A DNA stretch of 64,000 nucleotides from contig CM069612.1 in assembly GCA_035771175.1 (NCBI GenBank), positions 25,650,987 to 25,714,986 of the forward strand. Direction: 5' to 3'. Shown piece after piece: positions 1 through 13,700 of this stretch; within the stretch, counting starts at the first letter, position 1, and each line of letters starts with the position of its first letter. The position numbers were made by a program, and so were the translations under genes. The notes beneath the pieces are model-generated. The model was not told where the DNA came from and did not search any database. It saw nothing but the letters and a program-made list of their open reading frames with translations. The stretch is from Paratinospora sagittata (taxonomy: Eukaryota > Streptophyta > Magnoliopsida > Ranunculales > Menispermaceae).

Positions 1-404
1 ATTACAACAGACGCATATCACAGGACCAGCATTAAAGAATTGCAAGGGAAAAACAATGCAGAAAACTACACCACTGCCTTTTGGAAAATCATACAAAGCT
101 TTCTGAATTGTGATGCAATTCACAACTAAAGCTGATATTGGAGGTAACTTCACCTTCAAAGATGTTGAATTATCAGCGGCTCCTCTTCACTATTCACCAA
201 CTTGATCAAAGAAAGTATAACTTGGCGAATTCCAAAATCACGAGATTACAAGGTGACTACCATATCAAAAAGCATAGTATACGCCAATGGTGAAACACAT
301 ACGTGCTGGGGCCTGTATCTTATCGTTATCCTGTTAAAGCAAAAGCAAGCTATCTATGTGACTGAAGAAAGAGCAAAGCCTTGGACTATAGAAGCAGGTT
401 ATGA
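1..404 (-). other. 3' UTR and downstream flank of KTN80
   Basis: This stretch follows the katanin p80 stop codon (405-407, minus strand) and contains no exon of its own. It most likely holds the 3' UTR and polyadenylation region. The transcript end cannot be placed from sequence alone. Confidence 0.45.
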
Positions 405-3400
405 TTATTGAAGAACTAGATTCAATTCTTGTGCACATTTAGCAACCAACCCTCCCCTCCTGCAGCACCAGAAAACTGTGAATTGAAGAAACCAGTTTGC
501 ATTCATTGATCTGATAAGGAGAAGTGTCTACAAGTCACTAATCACTGCTATATAGTCATGCCATTCTTTTGTTCTTTACGTCTTGATAAATAATCACTTC
601 ACCACAACCAGAAAGGTATTTAGGTAATATAGAACATTTATATCCAAACAAAGAATCATAATGAAAAGATATGTGTGAAGGATGATGAAACAGAATTAAC
701 TAGTGATGAAGCCAAACAGAAAAATAAAGCGCATATCACATCTTGAGGAATATGTAAATGTAGTTTTCCATGATAGTTTGCTGAACAGCTGGTTTAATGA
801 CTGCTGAGCCTATTACTTTTCTCACAACAAACTACTGAAGATACATCAGATCATAAATTATTTTGTTCAGAAATATAATGAAGGTTCTTGTTTCAAAACA
901 AGTAATCCAGCAAAATTAGTAAACTAATTTTCTGTAGTAGGCGACATTATACATGGCAAAAAGTGACGGATAATTAAACAGCATGAAAGCAACTTTCAAC
1001 AACTCCAAAACATTCATACATCAAAATGCAATCCTCTTGAAAATTTGGTTCAAAATGGGATGGGTTTGTTGAATACAAAACACTACATCAAAAAGTTGGA
1101 TGATTTTTCATATTTATCAAAGAATTATTAGAGTGATCATCTATTGTATTAGCTCTTACGATAGGGTAATTTGTAATTTCACCTGTCTGATATATAAGCT
1201 TTCTGTATTATCTTTTGTATTCATTCTTTCATTCAGCATAACCCTAGGACTCTTTTCTCTCTTCTTCCCCCTTTTTGTATTATTCACAAGAATAAGATAA
1301 CAGAACAAGAAAATTTTCTATTAAAGAAATAAAATTTATGATTCTGTACTTAATAATGTCAAGCTCATTTTCTTCCTGATTGCATATATATATATATATG
1401 TCAAGTTCACAGTATGCTTAACATCCTTCCTATAATAAAGAACCTACTCACACGTTGCACAACTACAATTTATAGTACCAGAAAAGCTCGATTACCTTAT
1501 AACCGAAGGAAGAACTTGCTTTATTTTTTGCAAGTGGATAAAGCACTGATTGCAACATTCACGCCTGTTATGTCAAACATGTAATCAAATAACATCAGAG
1601 AACAGAACCATAACTTCAAGAGGGACCTTAATCAACACTGAAGACACACCTCCGCTCTGCCTGAAGATCAACTCCAACAGATGGAGTAGCCGAGATTGTT
1701 GAATGAATTACTGGTCCAAAGATTGCCACAAGCTTTAGTAGTATCTCCAAAGAAACACTTATGTGCCTGCAGATTTACAAAGTAATTTGCAACCATGAAT
1801 TTCATAATTCTGCAGGCATAGAACCACTGGCTATAAGACCAATAGCACTGTCCTTTCGGAAGGAATGAGAAGCTATGCAGCTTGGTTAATGAACCTCGAG
1901 GAGGAAAACCTATGCAGATTTTTGTTAGAGTATTCCAAAATCTACAAAGTAGTATTCAATATCTGAAGTGTCGGACACATATCCCACTCCCATGTCAGTA
2001 TCATGAAGTGTCGACATGGGTACGTTGTGCTAAAATAAAGAGTTTGGATAACGTAGATTTTGAGGAGGAAAACCTAATGACAGATTTCTTTAGAGGATAT
2101 GAGAGTGACACCCTTATCACAAAGGAAAGCAATCTACGATGTTTTAATTGCAAAGATAATGGCACATATCAGTAGGAATTGCATGATTGCGTAAATAGGA
2201 ATATGAATAATTGTGGGTATAGTTGCAGGATAGAGTGCGTACATGATGTCCCTTCCCTAGACCAACCACCCCCCACCCCCCAAAACAATGGCAGGAGCCT
2301 CGTGCACGAAGTACGCCCCTTTAATGTTTTATTATATATTCATCTTAACATTCATATTTTCATTATACTCAGTTGATAAATGTGTTGATCCTTTACTACC
2401 AGCATTTTGTTGTATAAAGTACAACTAGTCTAATAGTGATCTTATAAAGATATACTAGACAATTATATAACGAATATAGTGACAAATGTTGGTCTCAAAG
2501 CCTCAATGGGTACTTGAAACTTGGAAATATGGTACAAGTTCCGAGCATGACTAAGCAAAAAAGTCTTTTTCACAATTGGCTAGGTGAAAAGACAATGATT
2601 TTCGGTTTCGGATAATGGTACGATGGTACATGAGGCTACAGAGCACTGATCTGGCTCCATATCTTAAGTTGTCTAAAGAGACAGCTCAAGCTATAGGTAT
2701 ATTGGTCATGTATTTGTTCTTCTATTTCCCTTTTGTCACTCCACATGCTGGAATGTGGTTGTTTGTGAAGGTGAGTATTAATGATAGCTCGATATACATT
2801 GTTGGGCCTCAACCTATTAGCTATAACTTTTAGGTCAAGTGGTTTCTAACATGATATCAAAAATTTGATTTTGTGACATGCCTCAGGTTCATGTCTTCCT
2901 GTTGGCATTTGTTTATTTCCCATTTTCATGTCTGGGATTTGTTTGTTCTTTCTTCCAATCTCTCCCTTTATCCCTCCATATGCATGATAAGGCTACATGT
3001 GAGGGGGTGTGCTAGTAATAGCTTATGTGCATTGTTGGACCCCTACCTATCAGCAAGCTATAGGTCCAGCTACAGGTAACACCAAAACAATGCAACGCTG
3101 CATAGCTATATGGACTAAGATAATCAAATGTTGCACAGCTTCATTTTAAATCAATGGTTGTTTGCAATGATTGTAGACAAGCTATAGGGATTTGTATGGC
3201 TCGAGCCATAGCAGAACACATGACACTGCACTAATGCAAGTTTCAAGAAACACATCCAAAAACCATTGTTATATCTTAGAAGGGGGAAAAGAAGAAAGAA
3301 AAAGTGGAGAATAAAACAACACCTGTCTATCTGGCTATTTAGCAAGCCTGTAATCAAAGGCAGCAAGCAGGTGAATGTATCAAGAGTCACCAAGTCCATT

Positions 3401-6400
3401 TTCTCCATGAGAACACTCACCACATCAGCTTGTACCTATACCATGGAGCAAAGAACACGAAATAACAAATAAAGACACTATTTACCAGCTGAAACCCTCA
3501 GAAACAGAAACAAGCAACACATCAATTTGCATGAAGCAAAAACCTACAGAATGATCAGGCAACTTTCCCACAGCATTAATGCCACCCTTGATATCATTCC
3601 TTTGCCAAAAATGTCGTACAACCTGTGAAACTTGGTTAGACTAATATTTTATTCTTCTTTTAACAGAAAATAATCCTATAAACAAAACCAGATGGAGATC
3701 AGGCATTTCAATACAGAAAATCCAACCGTCCTTGATGGGATGTTCTCAACTGTTTCTGTTAATCTGTCAACTGTTCTCCGATGTTATATTCCTTACTAAT
3801 AATATTGCACAAACAAAATCATCAACTACAAGGACAGACAGCATTTCAACATCACTGCACATAGCATTTAATATTATAAGACTCTAACAAACGTCTTATA
3901 TTGTAATAGCAACTACAGAAACACAATTAAGTATCAATAGTAGGCTGGAAAAATATCAATAAAAAAATAATATAACTTTAAAAGATAAATGAATCCATTT
4001 AAGGAAGTTGAGATACCTGTAACTTTGTAAGGCGAGATCTCAGAGAAGTCAATAATATATCATGGTTGTGCATTATATCTTCAATAACATTGTCGTCATT
4101 GGCAGATGGTAACTCGCTTCCAGATGTTTGAGGTTGAGATTTCTGCTCATCATCAAATTTACAACATAGGGTTAACCAAAGCTACCTGTCTGTGCAGATG
4201 CATGCATCAAAACTTAGCTGCTAATAATCTTAAATTGACATTTCATTTACAGCCAAAGGGTGGATCTCAGCACAAAGGTAAAGATTGCTCCATTGTAACT
4301 TAGAGGTCACAGGTTTAAATATAGAAATTGCCTTTTCAAAATGCAGGAGTAAGGCCATAAAACCTGCAATGGCAGCAGCCAGCCTTGTATATTGGATACA
4401 CCATTTTTCACATCATAACCAAGACGTAGGCGTTAATTTAGCATCTAAACATAACTATGCTAGCAAAATAAATTCAGTTACATCAAACAATTGAAAAAGG
4501 ACATTATAAATATGGGAAGTAGCTAGCTGCCTACATATACTTCTTAGTGACTAGAATAGATAGTAGAGTGTCAAAGGACATTATTTGCCACAATTCAAGT
4601 GATGTGTATGCCTATGAACCTCCAGCAGATGTTACAAGAAGAAAATGACAATATAACAATATTGGCACTTATTTTAATAGTGTAACTAAGGGCCCATTTG
4701 GTATAGAATTTGGAAAAAAAAAAAAAACAGTTTTCTATTTCTGAAAACAAATAGTCCTCAGATAAGTGTTTGGTTGGATTGTTTTTGAAAGTCAAAACCT
4801 ATTATTGAATACAAAATCCAAAATTGTGAAGGACACAAGAAAACAACAATTATTTTCAAAAATTATTATTGAATCCTGAACCAAACAAGCCCTAAGTTTC
4901 TAATGCAGATGCAAAGAGGACAGGTAGGTGGAACCACCAAATGATGGGCATTATGAGGCAGAAGGTCTTGTTTCCCCGAATAGATCAAATCATCAACCAA
5001 TTAATGGTTTGAACATTACTCCGAGATGGTACAGAAAAATGCAACTATGGGCATATATGAACTATATGCTGATTGAATAAAAAAGAAAAAGAAGGAAGAA
5101 AGTTGGAGGATGACACAAAGGAATGAAACTAAGTATGCAACTACATATGAAATTATACGTTTGTAATTCTCAATAGAATATCATAAACGAAACCTTGAAA
5201 CGCATTAAATTATTTTGTCAATTTTGAAAATAAAAACGCTGGTAGAGGCAACAACCTTTCATCCAAAGCCTTAAGCTTGTAGAGAATGAGGTAGCTACAG
5301 ATATCAACTGTGGTAATACAGGGACCTTGATGGACCAGGGTTACAAGACCACTAAGATGAACAATGTGATGCACACACACCTCCAGTATTCAAAGAGAAC
5401 ATAAAAACAAACACATGGACCTCCTAACTTAGATACCTGATAACTCACCTAAAAGTCTATCCTTGCAAGGAAAAGCACATTAACGAGTATCGAACCATTG
5501 AACAAGCAGTGTTAAAGAAAACCCCATGAGACATGGATTATATTTCCCTGAACAAAATAAGTTGCTCAGGTGGCTTTTAATGCATCAAAAAATGTCAAAG
5601 CATGTAGACATACCATTTGTTCAGGGAAGGTATGAGTTTCAGACACCACGTCTGTAGATGCATTCATTGTTAAACTTTCACCGGGACTAAGTTTCTCTCT
5701 TGTTAAACTTTCACCAGGATTGAAATTATCTCTCTTCTCCCATCTCTCAACTAGAGAGCGTGTCCTTCCTGGTTGAACAGCCAAAAATCAAAAGGCTAGA
5801 AAAAGTAAAATTCTGTCCGATTAATCTAGACACAAGTGTAACTCAAGTGGCATCAGCCTTACCCCCATTAACAAGTTTCAAAGAGCCCATTCCCTTGTTA
5901 ATACCTGGAGTCTCAGGACCTGCAAAAGATGCAAGATGGGAGGGAGGGAGGAGAGAATATTATAACAGAGATCATGACGAGCTACCAATAAAAAAAGAAA
6001 GATAACAGTAAGTAAAACAGCTCACAAAAAATAACAGTAAACACTATAAAACAGCACACAAATTGAAAATGAGCTACATGGAAGAGAACTTAACAATTCT
6101 CATGACTGGAGGAGCTCAAAGGAACATCCGGTGATAGATTCCTCTCAACCTTCTTGGCAACACTCCTCATGTTTTGATAGTTTTCCTTACTGGTTTGAGT
6201 ATCTTCATCTTTTCTAAAAAAACTGAAGTGAAATTTCGGTTCCGGTTCAATGTCTAACCCACTTGTCTTGCTCCTAAAAGATGAAGATTCGGTAGCCAAT
6301 GATAACTGCTCCGCTTCGTATTTGATACTTGATTGCCTCCGCATGTGAGTTGGTTTGCGCAATATACCAGGACTGGTTCTTTCAGAAGCAGTAGATTCTC

Positions 6401-9400
6401 TTTTAGGACTAACTGCATTTTCAGTAATTGAATTGTTTCTAGGTACAATTACAGGCACATTAAATTGCCGACTGCTAACTTGGCTATTAGTTCTGGTATG
6501 CACCACAGTTTCAGGGCTTCTCTTTGGAGGAGATGGGTTACAGAATTCAGATGAATCCATTGGGATTGCCACCTTCGATGCACTGAATGAACCAACTCTT
6601 TTTGGGGTCATCTTTTTGCTATCAGAAGCTTTCCAATGAAAAACATATCAAATGTAAGAAAAACACTAAGCCATAAAAGGAGTATATAAGAGATATAGTC
6701 AACAAGAATGCATATTGACAATGTCTTGACATAATTTCATACAGAATCAGGACCACATGAGTCATGACATGGATTTCTCAAACTTAGCAAGAGCTAAGTG
6801 GCATATAAACAGCAGCTTAAGCTCATTGAAAGGATTGATTTCATTAAATGTCAGACGAGCCTTGTACATATTTTATTGTTTAAAAAGATGACTTACTATC
6901 CACGTATATGTTTCTTATTTCTGTAGTTTCACTTTCATGAGGAACAGCTAGCAACCCAGAATTGGACTTTGTACTGTTTCCCATTTTTTGCATGGAAGGT
7001 CTTTCCTGAAGATTGAATTGCTGCTCCATTGGGCCATTTGACACAGGTGAAATGCCAACCCCATAAGGTCTAATGAGCTGAATCAGGAAGCACATATTAA
7101 CTCCAAGTCATAGAAAGAAGCTAAGTGAAGGATGAAACACAGGTCTGGAAACATGTTAAGACAACATAAGGGGGGAGGAAAGTATGTAATTACCCCAATA
7201 TCTGCAACCCATATGCCAACACTGCTTCTATAGTAAGAGCATGCCAACAACTTCCCCTCATGGATCGTGAGGTGACCCAAAGTAGACCATCCCACATCAA
7301 CAGCATCATGGCATATTACAGGCTCCCATGAAAATACCTAGAAGTTGGGCAAAGGCACAAAAAGTTACAGACTCTGTTTTCTAACTAGGACTCACAAAAT
7401 CAACATGATGAACAAACATTCACACCTTCAAACTGTCTTCCAGTCCACAGAACAATGTTCTTCCATCAGGGTGGAAGGACATAGAGCGCACCCCAGTAGC
7501 CTGAGAAGAAGGAAGACGGGTTTATTACAAAAGAGAAGAAACATTATGCATTCACGAGTGTTTTCTATGAATACACAGGATGCCCACTTGCTAACCAGTG
7601 TTGTAAGGTATCAAACAATGCTTATGCAATTTGACATACTTAAGCGAAACAGTGCCTACATGGCAACTGGGCGAGGCCTAGGTGACAAGAAAATAATTAA
7701 ATATAAAACCCCAAGTTATTCAATAAATAATTGCACATACATACAAATCAGTAACAAACAATAACACAAAGTGAAGAATTCAATCAAATATGAAAATTCA
7801 GCAAACCACCTGATGCAAATATTCTTATTAAAATATAAGTTATATAACATATAAAAATATAAAGCTATAGCTATAGCTGATAGGTGGCGGTGCAACAATG
7901 CATATTACGCTATCATTAACAGTCTCCCTCACGTATAGTCTCATCCTGCACATAGAGAGACAAAAGAGAGAGAAAAGAAGAGAGATACCAATTCTGTAAA
8001 CAGGGACATGCAAATGCCAACAACAAGACTTGAACCCAAGACCTCTTACAAAATCAACACTCTAATACCATGTTAGAAACTACTAAACCCAAAAGCTATA
8101 GCTGATCGGTGGAGGCCTAGTAATGCATATATTGTTATCATTAACATGGCAATCAGCCAATCAATTCTCCATAACTATTTAGCTTTCATTTCTAAAAATA
8201 TTTTGACATCATTTACCAATTTTCCTTAGCCTTTGCCTAATTTCTAGTCTCTACCATGGTGCTGAGTCACACAAGGGATCCTATCATCAAAAGTTTGCCA
8301 CAGTTTTGACAACACTGGTCATATTAAAGTACCTTGGTTTTTCAGTACACATCTCATATATTTGGCATAAAGGTAATGCAAAGATCAGCATGTGGATTAA
8401 TGAAACATAACAGAAAACCAAGTAAGGAAAAGAGAGAGGTTGTGAAAACAAAACCATAAAAAATAATAAATATGAAAAAAATGCAAAAGTACATTGTATG
8501 TAAAGATCATCAAACAACTCATGTACCTCAGGTCCAGCAGATCCAATCAGTTCAAAGGTTTCTAGATCCCAGAATTTCACAGTTCTGTCTGCTGAACCTG
8601 GAAAGCCATTCGTGTATTACTTTTACAAATTAAGGTAACAGATAACAATGCATATGTACATAGTTGTAGGAAGCATAGATTAATGAGAGTTAAATCATTC
8701 CTCAGGGCATGCAGATAGTACTTAATTTTAAGTTGCTGAAGAAAGATGCCATTCCTGGAACGGTTGTGCAAGTGAAATCAGGCCTTGAGGAAGTTAACCA
8801 GCTCTGTGTGATAAACAAGAGCTGATCAACAGGCTGATAAGATGATAGACAAGTGAACTAATTTCATTTTCATCCAGCCTCAATATTTAATTTTTCATAT
8901 ACCACCATCTTGGCATTTCACATCTTATCAAATGTATGTTTTCAAAAATGCAACTCTATTCAAGTAAGCCTTTTTTCCCTACTATCTTCATGAATCAGCT
9001 TCCTCCACTCTACTCTATCAAGGGCTAAGTCAACACTCAAGCCAATGCAGAGCACCTGCTATTGTTCAAAACACCTAGGGTGGATGCAACACGTCATCAT
9101 AAATACAACAGTGCAAAATTGCAACTCACAGAGGTAGGGGCTACTAAAATGTTTCACATTTGCTAAGAATTATTTAGTTGCATTACATCACATTGACTAT
9201 GTAAACATTTATTTCAGAATCTATATATGTAGTGTGTGCCTTAAGGCTAAAAAATAATGCACCACAAATCATGAGAAGGCACGCTTCCATAGAGTAAAGG
9301 TTAATTGGATCTTTAGAGTTGTTCTCCCATCCAATAAAAGCATAAAGCATTCCATCAAAATATGAAAAAGCCTACAAAAGAATGGATAATCATGGCAATG

Positions 9401-9816
9401 GTTTACACATTTAAAACAAAAAAACGTAAATGGCCCTCAAACTACCACATTTATTTAAGAAAATAGTGCAAATCTTGCAAATTGTGTATTATTTAGTTAT
9501 TCAAACCATCAAATCAATGTACCTCTTGGTTTTTTTTTTCACTCTCTCTGTCTCTCTTATTGCTTTGTTCAGGTGGGAGTGGGACTTGACGGTGGGACTT
9601 GATCACATGATCTCATAGCTTGCAAAAGGACCTCTTATTTTAGACACTTCCAAAAGACAACTAGATTTTCCAGAAAAAAGAATAAACAATTAACAAACCT
9701 ATCCTTAGATTTCTGTTGTGATATTTCTAAGTTTAATTCCAAGCTTTACTGGAATTGAACCTAATTTTGCAGGCCTCTTTTGGATGAACTTGATTTAGGA
9801 AGACCATCAAGATACA

Positions 9817-9852
<36 letters not shown>

Positions 9853-10775
9853 TATATGATAAAAAGATTGTTAAGAAAAATCACTAAGTGGTTCACAGGG
9901 CATACTTGAGTTATATATGAATTTCCTATGGAACTCTTCTAAAGGTACTAGAACATCATTCGGAAGAATTTCTAGAAGATTGAAGAGACTTCCAAAACCA
10001 TGGCTACTGAGGCTACTTTCCAATAGGTATTAGCATCGCTCTACATTTGAATATCAACGGCAAAGAGAGTACTTCGATGATAGGGAACATGTTGCCCCTA
10101 CTCAGTTAGCAGGGGGGATTCGATATTGTCCTCTTCTCATTACACTCGACATCATTGTCTTCCTCTCCTCACACTCAACTCATGTCATGGTTGATCTAAC
10201 AAAGTTTTACATTATTCTTCTAATCACAGTGTACCCAAAAATTTCAATAAAGTAAGTTCATTTGGATAGGTTTTGAACCTTCAGATAAATGATAAATGAT
10301 AAGTCAAAACCTCAAAAACCAAGAGAATTTCACTGCCAAGACAGCGGTGTCCTTAGATAAATCAATTGAGATCGATATCTATATCTATCTATATATATAT
10401 ATATATATATATTGGTGGCCTACAATCCCATTTTTCACCAATAGAATGGCAGTCTTTTTATAAAACCAAGAACCACAAGTCAAATAGGACCTATAGAATT
10501 TTAACCAAGAATCTCAAATAGAACAAAAACACACCCTCACAACGTAAATGATGGAGGGAGACAGTGTTGTCAAGGCGGCGCCTAGGCCCCTTGGGTAGTG
10601 GCACCGGCTAGATCACCGTCTAGGCGGTTTGGGGAGGTCTAAGCAAATATTTTTTAAAGGGTTTTTTAAAAAAATAAATTGTTAAAACCTGCGAAATCCT
10701 CTCCCTTCTTCCACTTCAACTTTTGAATTAAATTAATAATTACATATAATTTAATATATAAATTAGATTAATAAT

Positions 10776-10819
<44 letters not shown>

Positions 10820-13427
10820 GAGTGAGGGACCAATGAATAAATAAATAAATTTTTCAGGGACCTCTAAATAAATATTGTATATCCCGCCTAGGCCCCGCCT
10901 CGCCTAATTAAGGTTTACCACCTACCACCGCCTTTCCGCTTTGACAACACTGGAGGGAGACACTCATTGAGCGAGGGGGAGACTGACACTGACGAAGAAA
11001 GAAAGAAAGAAATTGCAAACCAATAAGACAAATCAGCAATTACCAAGTAAGCAACCAGAACCAAACATGCATAACAACACATTACTAGAGACAAATGGAT
11101 TCTCTCAAATGAGTTGTATAAGCACCTGTTGCTAATAGGAATTCAAGTGGATGAAAATCTATGCACCGAATTGGTCCTTCATGGAATTTAAATTCGTGCA
11201 GGAGCTTCCCAGCAGTGAGATCCCATACCTGTTGATATAATTTAAAAAAGATTTTTTACATCAACTCCTGAGTAAGATTGAAAGAGAAAGGAATATATGT
11301 GGTCCATGTTGCCTGTTTAAACAAAGTATGTTACCTTGACAACATTATCCATTCCACCAGAAACAACCCAACGACCATCAGGAGTGAATTTAATGGTATT
11401 AATTCCTCGAGTGTGACCCTTGTACGTATGAATGCATCCTTTCTTTCTAACATCCCATATTTTAAGATTAGTATCAGAAGAACCAGAAGCAAAGAACTCG
11501 CCAAAAGGGTGGAACTCAACAGCACTGCAATTTGTTCTGTGTCCATTAAGAGTGCGAACAACTACACTCAAAAAAATAAATAAATAAATAAGAATCTGCC
11601 ACACTCCACTTAAGTTGATCCTGTAGTATATAGGCATTGAAGGCAGGAGGTTCCAAAAGAATTGGATTAACAACTCTGGTTTTGTTGGTACACCTACTTT
11701 TAACCTCTAAACATTAACAGAGGTCGGTAAATTTTTTAAGTTTTTGGCAAGCATATCAATCACTTCTACATTTTGAAAACAAGTACAGGTTAAACTCAAA
11801 AAAATAATCTAATCTGATAATTCTAACTTTTTCTTGTAGTGTTTCAACCACTATTCTACTAAACATACAGTTCCATTTACAGCCTGTTTTGAGGCTAAGT
11901 AGCATTACCAAATTGGATTTGATACCATGTAACTGCTATATTCTTGGAAATGCAATGCCTGTCACCAATTGTTTAAATAAGTATTAACCCACTGTTCTCA
12001 GTCATATCATTTGTTAAATGATTTTAAATTCTTTTTACTACTAAGACAATGATGAGTAGATGTGAAGAATCAAACTCACTCTTTGCCTCCTCCAAGTCCC
12101 ACAGCTTGATTGCGCCAGTAGAAGCTCCAGAAACTACCAAAACCTCTGTTGAATCAAAAGTCACAGATTCAACTGAACTCGTATGACCAGACAAGCTCTG
12201 CATATTTGCACCCAAAAAAACACATGGAATTTCGTCACAGGAAGTAACGTTACATGTACGATGAAAATTAGGTACTTCAACAGACAAAGAGTACCAATTA
12301 AACTTATTTTATTTAAGGACATCCATAAAATCTCCATTTAACTGAATTTCGGTTCCAATTAAATAGGAAAAAAAATGAAGAAACATGATGTATGTTGAGG
12401 CAGTCACAGGCCTCTAATAAGTAATAACTACTACAACTCTCACACCAATACTCTGAGCTGGCATGATTTCTACCAGTTTTAGCAGGATTTTTTTTTCTTT
12501 CAAAACTGAGATGATATATTCCTTTTTCACCCTTCTCCACATCAATTGTCAATTATAACGGAAAAAATGCAATACTAAAATACCCCTCATCGAACCCATT
12601 TGAGCTTATGCGAACTAATACCTAAATAAACAGAGGGAAAAATAAAATAAAATCTTTAAGACAGCCCCTTATGGAAGGAACCGATGGGCTCCATTACTTT
12701 GTCATTACTCTTCTCTACCATTACTCTTTAGTTTTCCACTGAGGTCTACTCCGTCTAGATGCTGAAATTGGACTAGTAATCAACTTGTAGATTTTGTAAC
12801 TACCTAACTTGTTACTTCCAATTATATAAATCTAGTTCAAAAACCACTCTCATAACGACACTTCCCATCAAGACAAGAAATCTCATATCAGTAACATCGG
12901 TATCTCCATTTAAGGATCGATCTAAAATATATCTATTTATTCTCACATCCCCATCCCATGGCGTACGTGAGAAATGCATGCATCTCAATTAGTATAGCAT
13001 AAGATATCGAGATAAGATCGTTATCAGGTTGATTTTGCATTATTACTGCGAAAGAAGTTAGAAAAGAAAGCAATAAGCGCGGATGAATAATAGTAAAGCT
13101 GGAAGTTTAAACCTCAACGGACCAGCAAAGACGTCGGCTTCCCGATCGCCCACAGATTCACTTTATGATCCTCTCCTCCTGTCAATAGCAGCCCCCGCGA
13201 CTTCTTCCCGATGCTCAAACAACTCACACTTGACGCGTGCGCCACAAATTCCTCTAAAAAATCAACTCAGTTAAGAAACCAACTAATCCAACCAAACAAA
13301 ACCACTCAGATCAACCACCAAAGCACTGAAAACCCCAAAACCTAGATCAAGACCACCCAAACCAGCTCAAACAATCAAACACACACACACCAAAAAGGAT
13401 ACGCAACTTGTAACCGCGCTTCGCCAT
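405..13427 (-). CDS. KTN80: Katanin p80 WD40-containing subunit B1 homolog (18 coding exons)
   Basis: Regulatory subunit of the microtubule-severing katanin complex. In plants KTN80 recruits the p60 ATPase to cortical microtubule crossovers and branch points (family knowledge). Coding exons in transcript order: 13427-13403, 13253-13123, 12197-12080, 11561-11335, 11228-11126, 8597-8527, 7500-7426, 7337-7194, 7077-6897, 6628-6095, 5919-5863, 5768-5614, 4142-4017, 3622-3548, 3435-3323, 1766-1650, 1564-1496, 459-405. They sum to 2376 nt, 791 codons plus stop, with all phases compatible. Residues 1 to about 298 are WD40 repeats (for example [20 protein letters not shown] and [15 protein letters not shown]). 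Residues about 299-607 are a Ser/Pro-rich linker. Residues about 608-791 are the con80 domain that binds p60 ([17 protein letters not shown], ending QELNLVLQ). The start [14 protein letters not shown] is typical of the family. All introns used are GT-AG; the acceptor of the exon at 6628 is a weaker AAG. The gene is large because its introns hold repeats. Confidence 0.93.
2209..2324 (+). mobile_element. Au-type SINE, 3' fragment
   Basis: GGAGCCTCGTGCACGAAGTA followed by CGCCCCTTT matches the conserved 3' end of plant Au SINEs. The upstream GTGCGTACATGATGTCCCTT also fits. The tRNA-like 5' head is not recognisable here, so this is a truncated or decayed copy. It lies in the KTN80 intron between the exons at 1650-1766 and 3323-3435. 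Confidence 0.55.
2772..3085 (+). mobile_element. TRIM-like element, short direct terminal repeats, in a KTN80 intron
   Basis: Two related blocks of about 70 bp flank roughly 170 bp. Block 2772-2840 reads through GTTGGGCCTCAACCTATTAG and block 3007-3075 through GTTGGACCCCTACCTATCAG. The first is followed by TAACATGATATCAAAA, which resembles a decayed methionine-tRNA primer binding site (TGGTATCAGA type). That is the layout of a terminal-repeat retrotransposon in miniature. A related copy lies in opposite orientation at 7857-8155. No clear target duplication was found. Confidence 0.4.
4266..4360 (+). mobile_element. Au-type SINE, 5' fragment
   Basis: Begins CTCAGCACAAAGGTAAAGAT and continues TTGCTCCATTGTAACTTAGA then GGTCACAGGTTTAAAT. 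These correspond to the tRNA-derived A-box and B-box head of Au SINEs, followed by a decayed body and AGGAGTAAGGC. The conserved 3' end is missing. It lies in the KTN80 intron between the exons at 4017-4142 and 5614-5768. Confidence 0.6.
4689..4893. mobile_element. MITE of about 205 bp with imperfect terminal inverted repeats
   Basis: The left end AGGGCCCATTTGGT and the right end ACCAAACAAGCCCT are near-inverted repeats (11 of 14). CTAAG flanks both ends, so a short target duplication overlapping the termini is likely. The type resembles common hAT-like MITEs of plants. No coding capacity. It lies in a KTN80 intron. Confidence 0.6.
7857..8155 (-). mobile_element. Second TRIM-like copy in a KTN80 intron
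   Basis: Related to the element at 2772-3085 but reversed. Similar blocks containing AAGCTATAGCTGATMGGTGG (7861-7917 and 8092-8150) flank an internal part that includes CTCTAATACCATGTTAGAAA, the reverse of a TGGTATnAGA-type primer-binding region. It sits in the intron between the exons at 7426-7500 and 8527-8597. Boundaries are approximate. Confidence 0.38.
9817..9858. repeat. Compound microsatellite (CATA)n(TA)n
   Basis: About seven CATA units run straight into TA dinucleotides within a KTN80 intron. Confidence 0.9.
10384..10413. repeat. (TA)n microsatellite
   Basis: A run of TA dinucleotides following imperfect (ATCT)n in a KTN80 intron. Confidence 0.88.
10562..10952. mobile_element. hAT-type MITE (391 bp) with perfect 8-bp target duplication
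   Basis: Terminal inverted repeats start CAGTGTTGTCAA at 10562 and end TTGACAACACTG at 10952. The flanks 10554-10561 and 10953-10960 are both GAGGGAGA, a perfect 8-bp duplication as hAT transposases make. Subterminal GCGCCTAGGC-like motifs occur at both ends. The interior carries an AT microsatellite near 10778-10815 and no ORF. It lies in the KTN80 intron between the exons at 8527-8597 and 11126-11228. Confidence 0.88.
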
Positions 13428-13700
13428 TCGCACCGGCCCCTCCTGAAAACCTTAACACGAACTTTTGTAATCACACCAAGAGATCCGAACCAAGTTACCA
13501 ACACGAAGTAAATTACGAATTCCGAAAAGATGAATCAAACAAACTCACCAGGCGCGGAAGAAATCACTGTAAAAGGATGAACGAAAAGTTGAACACTCGA
13601 AGTTTCAGAAATTGCAATAGCGAGATTTGATTCACTGAACCGAAGTAGAAGAAGAAGAAGAATAAGAAGAAGAGTTGCAGAGATTCGCCATTTTTAATTC
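13428..13700 (-). promoter_or_regulatory. 5' UTR of KTN80 with one probable intron
   Basis: Upstream of the KTN80 start, a good donor (GTGAGT, exon end at 13549) and an acceptor (TTTTCAG, exon restart at 13442) define a probable leader intron of about 106 bp. The first exon would run from roughly 13690 to 13549. CT/GA-rich leader sequence around 13640-13735 suits a plant transcription start region. The start site itself is not visible. Confidence 0.5.

Noticed and set aside
1882..2376. Two consecutive ORFs of 97 and 65 codons on the plus strand
   Set aside because: They lie antisense inside a KTN80 intron, overlap a SINE fragment at the 3' side and show no recognisable domain.
7598..7700. 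Possible second copy of the CAGTGTTGTCAA MITE (starts CCAGTGTTGTAAGGTATC, holds GCGAGGCCTAGGTGAC)
   Set aside because: Similarity is suggestive but I could not find the other terminus or a target duplication.
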